DNA of 44,850 nt from Zoogloea sp. 1C4 (GTDB taxonomy: Bacteria; Pseudomonadota; Gammaproteobacteria; Burkholderiales; Rhodocyclaceae). The position numbers were made by a program, and so were the translations under genes. Location: assembly GCF_009469605.1 (NCBI RefSeq), contig NZ_SSXU01000027.1, positions 1 to 44,850 on the forward strand. Reading direction: 5' to 3'. Position 1 is the stretch's first letter; the number at the start of each line of letters is the position of its first letter. Below are positions 1 through 7,257 of this stretch, piece by piece. The notes beneath the pieces were generated by a model. It saw only the letters and a list, made by a program, of their open reading frames with translations. It searched no databases and was not told where the DNA came from.

Positions 1-407
1 TGGCGCCAAACATGCCTGCCGAACTGGTGTGCTCGGCCTTGCAGATGGCCATTACGCAGCGCCAACCGCCGGCGGGCCTGATCGTGCATTCCGACCGTGG
101 CAGTCAGTACGCCAGCGAAGCCCACCGTGCCTTGCTGAGCCGCCATGGCCTGACGGGCAGCATGAGTCGCAAAGGCAACTGTTGGGACAACGCCGTCATG
201 GAGCGCTTCTTCCTCAATCTGAAGAGGGAGCGGGTCTGGCAAAACGACTACGCCAACCACGCCGAGGCGTGTCGTGACATTACCGATTACATCGTCGGGT
301 TCTACAACAACGTCCGTCTGCACTCGACGCTGGGCTACCTGCCGCCCACGGCCTATGAACGGAAAACCGCTGTACAGCACCCTATCGAGGTGTCCGGTAT
401 TGCTTGA
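1..407 (+). CDS. IS3-family transposase OrfB, C-terminal part (5' end outside window)
   Basis: This is the C-terminal part of a DDE (rve-fold) transposase that cuts and joins insertion-sequence ends. The frame is open from the first bases of the window, so the true start lies upstream; the first internal Met is at position 12. The visible motifs are HSDRGSQYAS, which carries the second catalytic Asp, and SRKGNCWDNAVMERFF, which carries the catalytic Glu. These are followed by the typical IS3 tail FYNNVRLHSTLGYLPP. The first catalytic Asp must lie outside the window. The stop TGA is at 405-407. No frameshift is visible in this part. The family call is secure; the subgroup is not resolved. Confidence 0.93.
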   Translation, partial: APNMPAELVCSALQMAITQRQPPAGLIVHSDRGSQYASEAHRALLSRHGLTGSMSRKGNCWDNAVMERFFLNLKRERVWQNDYANHAEACRDITDYIVGFYNNVRLHSTLGYLPPTAYERKTAVQHPIEVSGIA

Positions 408-415
408 CCACTACA
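1..415 (+). mobile_element. IS3-family insertion sequence, right-end portion
   Basis: The transposase stop is followed within a few bases by TTGACCACTACA (404-415). It ends in CA, as IS3-family termini do, so I place the probable right end at about 415. The matching left inverted repeat is outside the window, so the boundary is inferred and no target duplication can be checked. Confidence 0.7.
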
Positions 416-437
416 AGTACCACCACATCGAAGTTGG

Positions 438-613
438 GTAGGTCGGGTTAGCGCAGCGTAACCCGACAACAAAGGCCCCGCGCACCCGGCCCCGGATCGA
501 CTTGACCGATGCGACGCCCCACCACAATGGCAGGGGACGAAGCACCGACGGGTAGGTTGGCGTGACGGGATTTCACGAGAAGCGTTGGGTTACGCGGGGC
601 TAACCCGACCTAC
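438..613. repeat. Dispersed palindromic element with GTAGGTCGG-type ends
   Basis: An arm beginning GTAGGTCGGGTTAGC (438-467, itself ending in AACCCGAC) has an inverted counterpart at 585-613 that ends CTAACCCGACCTAC. Between them is a second GTAGGTTGG head at about 552. I see no coding potential. The right edge at 613 coincides exactly with the point where the adjacent minus-strand reading frame is cut off. Related ends occur at 7499-7623 and 37885-37997. It is likely a REP/MITE-like dispersed repeat. Confidence 0.7.
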
Positions 614-723
614 GCCAACTGCCGCTCCACCCCGGCCCCCCCGCCAGCGGCGAGGAGGGCGTTGAGTTCGGCTTCGGCCGCGGCGGGGTCGAGGGCGGGG
701 ATGGAGAAGAAACGGAGTTGCAT
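610..723 (-). pseudogene. Truncated DGR accessory protein (HRDC-type), N-terminal 37 codons
   Basis: The frame starts at the ATG at 721-723, only 3 nt after the stop of the large FGE-domain gene on the same strand. It encodes MQLRFFSIPALDPAAAEAEL and then NALLAA...GVERQLA before a TAG at 612-610. This opening matches, from memory, the N-terminus of the accessory proteins found between target gene and template repeat in many diversity-generating retroelements, often annotated as HRDC-domain proteins. Intact relatives are several times longer. Here the frame ends at the exact boundary of the dispersed repeat (613), so insertion or recombination has removed the rest. The position downstream of a variable-region gene fits a DGR remnant. 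The alternative is a chance short frame, which the recognisable start and tight spacing argue against. Confidence 0.6.
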
Positions 724-726
724 GGT

Positions 727-3666
727 TTATTTTTTCTTTGATTGATCTGGCTTGGGCGAAAAACCAAACGTTGCCTTGACGCGATCCCACATCGTCGCCG
801 GCGCCGGCCCGGCGTCCCGCCGGGCCGGCGAGCCCTTCGGCACGCCCTCGCCCCGGCCCCCTCCCGGGGCCGGGCTCTTCCCTTGTGGCCCCTCCGGGGC
901 CACCGACGCCTCCGGCGAGCGCTCCGCGCTACTTGTGGACCTCAGGGAGAAGCGAAAACCCCGGGAGCCGTCGCGCACGCCACGGCGCCAGTGGCCGCGG
1001 AAGGCAGCGCGCAGCCAGCGCGGGTCGACGATCCACGACCCGCCACGCAGGGCGCGCAGGGCTTCAGCCTCGTCGCCCGCCGGGCCGCGCGGGTCCACCT
1101 GCGGCGCGCCGTCGTATTGTCGCGGGCCGTCCGCACACCATTCCCACACGTTGCCGTGCATCTGGTACAGGCCCCACGCGTTCGGGGCGTAGCTTTTGAC
1201 CGGAACCGTCTTTTTCCGGTACTCGCCCGTCGGGCCGTTGGCGTAGCTTTCCGTTGCCCGATAATTGGCCTGATCCAGCGTAATCCCATCGCCCCAGCTG
1301 AACGCCGTATCGCTGCCCGCACGGCACGCGTATTCCCACTCCGCTTCCGTCGGTAAATCTGCCTTTACACCGGGCAGGCGCTTTTCCACTTCCCTCAAGA
1401 AGCCTTGCACATCGTCCCAGCTCACCTTCTCTACCGGGTTCTGAGGGTCGTCCGTAAAGTTACTGGGATTGCTCCCCATCACCGACGACCACACAGCCTG
1501 GCTGCACGCCGTCTCCGCCAGCCAGAAACCTTCCGTCACACGAACCACATGACGCGGGCCTTCATCTTCCTCGCGCCCCACCTCGCCTTCCGGCGAACCC
1601 ATCACAAACTCACCCGGCTCGATCCACCGGAAACGCTGGGTGGCGGAACCGAAGGGGACGTCGATATACAAGCCAAACTCAAGGTCGGCCCCCATCCAGA
1701 CGCGTTCGCCGATATGTTCGGCCTCTGCATTGAAGCCGCGTGGCGACGGTGGCCAAACGTAGTCATCGCCACGCCCAGGCGGAACCCATGCCAGCCGTAC
1801 CGGCTTTCCAATTGGCGATGGTGCATAGGCGTAGAGCGTCACGCCCATGCACTCCCATTCCAGCGCCCACGACGGCCGCGGAATCTCCGCCACCGTGGCC
1901 CGCACCCAGGCGGTCTCAATGGTCCACGGCCCGGCCCCAGACACCAGTCGCCCAAGGGGCAGGGGCAATTCATCCACCGCGTGCCACTGGCGCGGCTGGC
2001 CGGGTGCGCTGAGTTCAAAGCCCGTATCGTCCGGGCTGCGTACCAACGGCCACGCCCCTTGCTCCGGCGGGTCGACGCAGACCATGAGCTGCCCTTCGTG
2101 GTGGGCGAGACACAGGGGCACCGCGTCCTTGCCCCGCCGGGGGTCGCTCAACAGCCGGTTGAGCACGGCGGCAGACACCCCGGCCGGCACCGGCGCGCCA
2201 CCGCGCAGGGCGTCGCGCCGGGCGCGCACATAGGCTTCCTGCAAGTGGGGCACCGACGCCCACAGGCGTTCGTGGGCACGAGGCCCCAGCCGGGCGAGGT
2301 AGGACGACAGCGCCTGCGCAGCCCGGCTGTGGGGGTGGTGGGCCAGGGTGCGGGCGGCGGCCGCCCAATCGTCGTCGGCCGCGTCGGCCTGCCAGTCGGC
2401 CAGATCGGCAGCCAGGGCGCGCTCTTCCATGCGGATCAGGTTGGAGAGGCCCCGGTGGTGATGCTCGACGATGCGGGCAACCCGTTGCCGGCAATCCAGC
2501 GGAAGGTTGCGCACCCCAGTGCGGTGGTGGGCCGCACGCTCGGCGCGTATCCACATGCCCAGCTCGCACTGCCCCACGTCCTCGTGGTTCCAGACCGCCA
2601 TCTCGACCTCGAGCGGCATTTGCAGTGACAGCCGGATCTCCCTCAGCAGCGCCGGTTCAACACGCACTGCCAAGGACAAGGCCGCAAGCAGCCGCTCCAC
2701 CTCCGCGCCCATCCCGGCCTCGGACGCACGCCCACGGCCGGGCACGAGCCGCCGGCCATGATCCCAGCGCACCAGTTGCAGCCGCCCGGGCAGGGCGCGC
2801 TGGCTAGCCGGATCGATGGCGCCTGCCAGCACGGTTGCGCTGCCGCCGGCCGCCAGATGTTCGCGCAGACGGCGCACCCAACCGGCGCGACGAGTCGAGT
2901 CCTGACCATGCACGGCCAGATCGCCGGCAAGCAGCCAGTGCTTCGTGTTCGTCAGGGTGCGCTCGTCGGTCTTTTTCCACTCCGGGCGAATGCCATCGCC
3001 ACGAATTTGCCATTCGTGCTCGGGAGTGAGGGCAAGAACGGTCAGATTGCCACGGGAGAGGCGGTAGGCCAGCTCGGCGAGTTCGACGAGATCGCTGTCG
3101 AGCGGCTGGGCAAGCACGCTCTTGTCGATGACCAGCGCTGCCTGCCGACTCCACTGGGGGCGCCGGAGCCGGGGCAGCCGACGGGGAAAACGCATGTACG
3201 CCGCCTGCGCAACCAGCTTGGGCACATCCAGGGCGCGCCCCGGCTGCCGTTGGCGCAAGTGCCGCCGCAGGAAGACCGCCAGACGTCGCTCGGGGCTAAG
3301 GGGGATGCTCGCAGGCGGCGCCTCGCCGCTGCCATCCAGACTGTCGATGATGGGGCCGGCAGGGTCGTCGGTGCGCAGCAGGTCATCGTCGGTCGGGGCA
3401 GGAAAGCTCTCCAGACTCACTACCGCAAAGTGGGTTGCCTGCAGAGGCGGCCGACGCTGCCCTTGGGGGAGGGGAGGCTTGGGGGGCTTGGGCGGGGGTT
3501 GTTTCGGCGGTTCGGGCGGTTCGGGCGGTTTGACGGGCTCGTAGCCCAGCAAGCCGGCAACATCCGCCGTTGCCGTCGGCCCGAGCGTATCGAGCAGCCG
3601 GAGCAGGTCGGCCCGACCGAGCGTGCTGCGCGGTGCGGGCTGCGGTTGAGGCCGGCGCGGCTTCAT
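727..3666 (-). CDS. Degenerate vWA-like / C-terminal FGE-sulfatase (C-type lectin fold) protein; DGR target
   Basis: This 979-residue protein is the last gene of the operon. Its ATG overlaps the MoxR stop as ATGA (3666-3663). Residues about 48-72 are a Pro/Lys-rich linker. Residues about 170-290 look like a degenerate vWA domain: a VIDKS strand ending is followed by helix/strand alternation, but a full MIDAS motif is not clear. From about 679 (EPGEFVMGSPEGE) to 909 it is an FGE-sulfatase/SUMF1-type domain, with LPTEAEWEYACRAG and GLYQMHGNVWEWCAD. The terminal LRGGSW...GFRFSLR block lacks the catalytic cysteines of true formylglycine-generating enzymes, so it is more likely a ligand-binding C-type-lectin fold. 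That block is the proposed DGR variable region. A low-complexity tail ends in SKKK. I infer a sensor or recognition subunit acting with the protease and ATPase. The N-terminal assignment is weak. Confidence 0.85.
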   Translation of the reverse strand: MKPRRPQPQPAPRSTLGRADLLRLLDTLGPTATADVAGLLGYEPVKPPEPPEPPKQPPPKPPKPPLPQGQRRPPLQATHFAVVSLESFPAPTDDDLLRTDDPAGPIIDSLDGSGEAPPASIPLSPERRLAVFLRRHLRQRQPGRALDVPKLVAQAAYMRFPRRLPRLRRPQWSRQAALVIDKSVLAQPLDSDLVELAELAYRLSRGNLTVLALTPEHEWQIRGDGIRPEWKKTDERTLTNTKHWLLAGDLAVHGQDSTRRAGWVRRLREHLAAGGSATVLAGAIDPASQRALPGRLQLVRWDHGRRLVPGRGRASEAGMGAEVERLLAALSLAVRVEPALLREIRLSLQMPLEVEMAVWNHEDVGQCELGMWIRAERAAHHRTGVRNLPLDCRQRVARIVEHHHRGLSNLIRMEERALAADLADWQADAADDDWAAAARTLAHHPHSRAAQALSSYLARLGPRAHERLWASVPHLQEAYVRARRDALRGGAPVPAGVSAAVLNRLLSDPRRGKDAVPLCLAHHEGQLMVCVDPPEQGAWPLVRSPDDTGFELSAPGQPRQWHAVDELPLPLGRLVSGAGPWTIETAWVRATVAEIPRPSWALEWECMGVTLYAYAPSPIGKPVRLAWVPPGRGDDYVWPPSPRGFNAEAEHIGERVWMGADLEFGLYIDVPFGSATQRFRWIEPGEFVMGSPEGEVGREEDEGPRHVVRVTEGFWLAETACSQAVWSSVMGSNPSNFTDDPQNPVEKVSWDDVQGFLREVEKRLPGVKADLPTEAEWEYACRAGSDTAFSWGDGITLDQANYRATESYANGPTGEYRKKTVPVKSYAPNAWGLYQMHGNVWEWCADGPRQYDGAPQVDPRGPAGDEAEALRALRGGSWIVDPRWLRAAFRGHWRRGVRDGSRGFRFSLRSTSSAERSPEASVAPEGPQGKSPAPGGGRGEGVPKGSPARRDAGPAPATMWDRVKATFGFSPKPDQSKKK
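940..1050 (-). other. Probable DGR variable region (VR) in the FGE domain
   Basis: Codons 873-909 of the 979-aa protein run from LRGGSW to GFRFSLR. In many DGR templates for this fold the positions after GGSW, before LRAA, after AA and before GFR are Asn (AAC/AAT). Here they read IVD, W, F, GHW, V and DGS. Of these twelve codons nine end in C, as expected if AAC codons were changed at their first two adenines; the exceptions are two TGG and one GTG. Only five adenines occur on the coding strand in 111 nt. This is the pattern of adenine-specific mutagenesis. No template repeat was found in the window, so the call rests on the pattern alone. Confidence 0.7.
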
Positions 3667-4616
3667 GCGGGCGGCTGTTTGCTGAAGACAAAGCCACGCA
3701 AAGCCTCGATGTGCTCGCCGGCATCGCCGCCGATGCCTTCGAGGGCGCGCAGCAGGTCGAGGTATTCGGCGAGCCCGGGCTTGTACACGCCGGCTTCATG
3801 GGCTGCCCTGCGATCCTCGATGAGCATCTGGGCGGCGGCGGTGGGCACCTCCGGAAAGGCAGCGCAGAGCTTTGGAAAATGCAGCTTGCCGCGCTCCTCA
3901 AGAAATTCGATAAACCCGCCCTCATCGGGCAGCTTGAGGGTCAGCACGAGGCAGCGGCGCAGAAAGGCGGGGGGCAGTTCCCGCTCGTCGTTGGTGGTGA
4001 CGACGACCAGCGGCGGCGGAACGCCTTTCCCCCGCGCCACCACCCGCCCCGTCGGCCCCACCGTGAAGCGCCCGTTGCCCAAGGCTTCGAGCAGGCCGTT
4101 GGGCAGATCGGCCTCGGCCTTGTCGATCTCGTCGATGAGCAGCACCGCGCCGTCGGCGGGCGTCCATTCTTCGTGGGGCAGGTCGGGAGAGGGGCCGCCG
4201 GGCCGGTAGTGCTGCAATTGCGCAGCCGCGCCGTTCCAGTCGAAGGCCCACCACAGGGGGCCGGGCTCGACATAGCGGGATACATCCAGGTCCCGTGGGG
4301 TCTCGCCGCCGGGCACAGCGGCGAGGTGGGCATCGGCCAGGCGGGCCACGGCGTCGAAGCGCCATTGCAGATCGCTGGCCTCGCTGCGGGCGTCCACCAC
4401 CACCGAGAGGAACAGGCGCTTGCTGGCCCATGCTGCGGCGTGGGCCAGCTGGCTCTTGCCGGTGCCGGGCTCTCCGCGCACCAGCAAGGGGCGGCCGGCA
4501 GCCTCGGCCGCGCGCAGGGCGTTGATCTGCTTTTCGTCGAAGCGGTGTTTGCTAGCGGGCCAGGTGCCCATGGGGGGCAGATCGAGATCGATGACGTCGT
4601 AGGAGGGCAGCTTCAT
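3663..4616 (-). CDS. MoxR-type AAA+ ATPase
   Basis: This AAA+ ATPase has 317 residues from the Met at 4616, whose ATG overlaps the protease stop as ATGA. An alternative start four codons upstream at 4628 is possible. Walker A GEPGTGKS is at about 48-55, Walker B LLIDEIDK at about 159-166, a sensor-1 segment VVVTTNDERELPP at about 204-216, and arginines follow in FLRRC. A helical C-terminal lid completes the domain. MoxR ATPases remodel or activate partner proteins, commonly vWA proteins. Here the partners are probably the protease and the FGE/vWA-like protein with which the gene is translationally coupled. Its 3' end overlaps the next start by 4 nt. The family call is firm and the partner assignment is inference from the operon. 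Confidence 0.93.
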   Translation of the reverse strand: MKLPSYDVIDLDLPPMGTWPASKHRFDEKQINALRAAEAAGRPLLVRGEPGTGKSQLAHAAAWASKRLFLSVVVDARSEASDLQWRFDAVARLADAHLAAVPGGETPRDLDVSRYVEPGPLWWAFDWNGAAAQLQHYRPGGPSPDLPHEEWTPADGAVLLIDEIDKAEADLPNGLLEALGNGRFTVGPTGRVVARGKGVPPPLVVVTTNDERELPPAFLRRCLVLTLKLPDEGGFIEFLEERGKLHFPKLCAAFPEVPTAAAQMLIEDRRAAHEAGVYKPGLAEYLDLLRALEGIGGDAGEHIEALRGFVFSKQPPA

Positions 4617-6040
4617 GCGGGGTTCCATTCGGGCTGATTGACGAGTTTCACGAACTCATGAATGCGCGCGAGCAGTTCGGCTTCGTCGCACAGATAGTAG
4701 GGTGCGCTGTCGTCCTCGGGGTCGCGGAGCAGCAGCAGGCTGATGCCAAGCTGGCTTTGCAGCCAGTCGGCAAGCTCCTGCCGCAAGGCGGGCGAGATCT
4801 CACCCTCCAGCACCAGCAGGCGCGCCCGCCCCTCTCTGGCTTCGCTGCGGAGATAAGCCCTGAGCTGGCTCATCATGGCCTTGCTCACATTGGCCGGCAG
4901 TGGATTGAGCGGAAGGACGATCTTGTGGATCAGGCGGGCGATCTCCTTCTGGCGGTCGGGCCCTTCCCCCATTTCGAAACCGGCCGCAGCATGCGCGAGC
5001 TTGTCTTGGACGGTGGGAATACCCGATGGGGTGGCGCCCGCCTCCCAGCATCGCCCGCGATTCAGGCCGGTGACGATCGCTGCGCTGGCCGGCGACATCG
5101 CTTCCAGCTCGATGATCGCGTCGAGCCCGCTGCCATCGGTAGCCGCACGGCAGGGCAGCATCTCCGGATCGAGGCATAGCCGCACGCTCAACCCCATCGC
5201 GTCGAGGAGGCGCTCGCGAGCGGTGTTGCGCTCGGTCTGCCCGAGCGTGACCGAACCATCCTTGAGCCGGGTTGCCGCCTGCTTGAGCGAGTCAATCAGC
5301 GCTTCGACACAGCGCTCACCGAGCGTTGCGGAATCGGTCTTCTCCAGCGCCTTGGCGAGGGGCCTTGGCAGGCCATCTTCCAGACCGCCAAGCACGGTGG
5401 CAAACACCGGGCTTTCGAAACTCGCCTTGAGCCGGCCCCGCATGTCGGCCACCCACTCATCCCAGCTGGGCGGAGGGAGAATCCGGCCGAGATCGGGTAT
5501 CTCGCTGCAAAGCCATTCCCACAGCTGATGGATCGCGATGGCGCAGCCGCGGTGGATGTTGGCGTCCTCGTAGTGCCGCACGGTCATGCCCCACACCCGG
5601 GCGCCGACGCAGGCGGCACTTCCGCTGTGGCCCTTGGGCTGCTTGCTCGACAAGAGGTAATGCGCTTCGCCCTCATCGAAGCGGGTGACGGTGTAGGGGT
5701 GAGCCGCCTCCCGACGCCCCTCGAAGTAGCCGTTGAGCTGCACTTCGCCCGGCTGCGTCTTACCCAGGAGGGGCTGCAGTACGGCAGCGCCTGCGGGCAT
5801 TGCATCCAGCGTGACCACAGCGGCATCCAGCTCATGATGAATGGCCAAACGCTCCGCGCTCACCGGATAGCACCCCGTCGCGCCCGCTTCGGGTCGCAAC
5901 CAGAGCCCGGTCCCCTCGTCAGTCAAGTGCTTTGCGGTAAGCACCTTTGCCGGAGCGATGAAGAAGCCGCTGCCAACAAAGTGCGCGCTATCCGTTGAAT
6001 TTGGTGAGTTCCAAAAGGAAACCAGTGCGTCCTTGACCAT
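4613..6040 (-). CDS. Trypsin-like serine protease with large C-terminal region
   Basis: This 475-residue protein has an N-terminal chymotrypsin-fold protease of about 160 residues and no signal peptide, so it is probably cytoplasmic. The triad is readable: His38 in LTAKHLTDE, Asp72 in HELDAAVVTL and Ser139 in KGHSGSAA, preceded by the fold's VGSGFFIAP strand. The remaining 300 or so residues match no domain I can name with certainty. They contain helices and a pattern such as SPASAAIVTGLNRGRCWEAG and EARLLVLEGEISPALRQEL-like strands. This resembles the C-terminal modules of proteases in MoxR/vWA-associated conflict systems, but I cannot verify that. It lies 10 nt after the Trypco1 gene and overlaps the MoxR gene. 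It probably acts as a triggered effector or as an activating protease. Confidence 0.88.
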   Translation of the reverse strand: MVKDALVSFWNSPNSTDSAHFVGSGFFIAPAKVLTAKHLTDEGTGLWLRPEAGATGCYPVSAERLAIHHELDAAVVTLDAMPAGAAVLQPLLGKTQPGEVQLNGYFEGRREAAHPYTVTRFDEGEAHYLLSSKQPKGHSGSAACVGARVWGMTVRHYEDANIHRGCAIAIHQLWEWLCSEIPDLGRILPPPSWDEWVADMRGRLKASFESPVFATVLGGLEDGLPRPLAKALEKTDSATLGERCVEALIDSLKQAATRLKDGSVTLGQTERNTARERLLDAMGLSVRLCLDPEMLPCRAATDGSGLDAIIELEAMSPASAAIVTGLNRGRCWEAGATPSGIPTVQDKLAHAAAGFEMGEGPDRQKEIARLIHKIVLPLNPLPANVSKAMMSQLRAYLRSEAREGRARLLVLEGEISPALRQELADWLQSQLGISLLLLRDPEDDSAPYYLCDEAELLARIHEFVKLVNQPEWNPA

Positions 6041-6050
6041 GCCGTGCGCC

Positions 6051-6401
6051 TCAGTCTTTCGATGCCGGAGCCGCCGTCTTCCACTTCACATTGACCTTCA
6101 GTTGGGCATTGGCTTCGCCCGAGGCCACGAACACCCCGATGTCGGCCTTGAAACCCAGGGTTAGTTCCAGCGACACCTCATCCGGCTTGAATTTGTCGAG
6201 AGCGTCCTTTGCCGGGCTGACCACCGCAGCCAAAGTTGCAGCCACATCCACCTTCTTCAGAGCATCGGCTGTCGTTGTTGCCGCCGATGTATCGGCAAAG
6301 CGCCCGCTCTTTTTGGGGGCCCCGACAACCTGCGAAACCGACTCCGCCTCCACCCACAGCATCTGCCCGTTGATTTCGATCTGCTCGATCTGACGCGTCA
6401 T
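6051..6401 (-). CDS. Trypsin-co-occurring domain (Trypco1/CU044_2847-like) small protein
   Basis: This 116-residue protein is the first gene of the operon; a GAGAGG ribosome-binding site precedes the ATG at 6401. The N-terminal half begins with a short strand pair (IEINGQMLWVEAE). The C-terminal half, KPDEVSLELTLGFKAD, then IGVFVASGEANAQLKVNVKW, matches the consensus I know for Trypco1, a domain named for its repeated occurrence next to trypsin-like proteases. No signal peptide or transmembrane segment is seen. The protease gene starts 10 nt after its stop. Its biochemical role is unknown; regulation or recruitment of the protease is a reasonable guess from co-occurrence. Confidence 0.8.
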   Translation of the reverse strand: MTRQIEQIEINGQMLWVEAESVSQVVGAPKKSGRFADTSAATTTADALKKVDVAATLAAVVSPAKDALDKFKPDEVSLELTLGFKADIGVFVASGEANAQLKVNVKWKTAAPASKD

Positions 6402-6744
6402 GTCTGCCTCTCAAATAGTTGAATGCGGGTTCTCGTGAAGGGCTCGCCACCAAAGGGTCAAACCCCGGCAACCCCTGAAAACATGTGAGCACTAACGACG
6501 GATGCCCCGACTCCGACGATACCACCACTGACTAGGCCGCAGGCATCGATGGCCATTCATCGATGCACACACCGACCTGCCCGCAATGCGCCTCCCGGCC
6601 CTCAGACCACGCCCTACGGCGGATTACAGGTGAGCCCCCTTACCCTGCAAATCCATATCGCCTACCATCATGTATTATTGAAATCGCGTAAACAACGCAC
6701 CACTGTACTTTCACACAACATCAATCAATCTCAGGAGCACCACC
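6402..6744. promoter_or_regulatory. Divergent intergenic region between conflict operon and unknown gene
   Basis: This 343-bp stretch has no convincing gene. It separates the minus-strand four-gene operon from the plus-strand gene at 6745 and must hold promoters for both. The right 90 bp are clearly AT-richer than the surroundings and include TATTAT at 6673-6678, a possible -10 for the rightward gene, but no good -35 at proper spacing is evident. An ATCGATG motif occurs twice close together (6545-6566). A Shine-Dalgarno AGGAG at 6733-6737 serves the rightward gene. Confidence 0.5.
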
Positions 6745-7209
6745 ATGACTCAAAACCTCGTCTCCCTTGATCTCACCGACAACCTGCCCAAGTTCGATGC
6801 AGCACTGGATGCCATCGAGGGTTTGATGGACGTTTTCGTGTCGCTCACGCCGGACGAGGTACGGCAGCTGACCAAGATCGGGGACAAGAGCGAGACCTTC
6901 TGCCGGCAGACCTTGGCGATCCTCGACCAGAACAAACAGGCGCTGCCGCCGGGTTTTGATCTGGGCGAGCTGAAGCGTGATCTTGCGGCTTTCGATGCGC
7001 TGCGCCCGCGGCTGATCCGCCTGCAGGCGCTGGCGGCCAAGTGCGCCGATACCCAGGTGGCCCTGGGCAGCGACATCCTCTCGGCGAGCTACGACGGCTA
7101 CCGGCTGCTCAAGGCTTTCGGCAAGGCCGACAATGTGACGCCGCTGAAGGAGACCATGCGTTCCAACGTGCGCCGCACCGCGCCGGCCAAGGCCGATAGC
7201 GCGGCCTGA
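6745..7209 (+). CDS. Uncharacterised small helical protein
   Basis: This 154-residue protein has a clean AGGAG site 7 nt before its ATG. I do not recognise the family. It is predicted mostly alpha-helical and soluble, with no signal peptide or membrane segment. Recognisable stretches are LTDNLPKFDAALDAIEGLM, SLTPDEVRQLTKIGDKSE and LAAFDALRPRLIRLQALA; the tail is Ala/Lys-rich. It is divergent from the protease/MoxR/FGE operon and immediately precedes the 21-bp palindrome array. The context therefore leaves open a link to the accessory region, but nothing in the sequence proves one. Codon use is like that of its neighbours. Confidence 0.8.
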   Translation: MTQNLVSLDLTDNLPKFDAALDAIEGLMDVFVSLTPDEVRQLTKIGDKSETFCRQTLAILDQNKQALPPGFDLGELKRDLAAFDALRPRLIRLQALAAKCADTQVALGSDILSASYDGYRLLKAFGKADNVTPLKETMRSNVRRTAPAKADSAA

Positions 7210-7257
7210 GCCCGGCCCGGGGTTTGAGGGGGTGGGGGGTGGTTTTTCATCGACGAG

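Noticed and set aside
727-1650. FGE domain as an active formylglycine-generating enzyme
   Set aside because: The C-terminal catalytic cysteines are absent, and no sulfatase gene is nearby; a ligand-binding lectin-type fold is more likely.
1-6744. DGR reverse transcriptase and template repeat
   Set aside because: I looked for an RT-like frame and an Asn-rich copy of the variable block and found none in the window.
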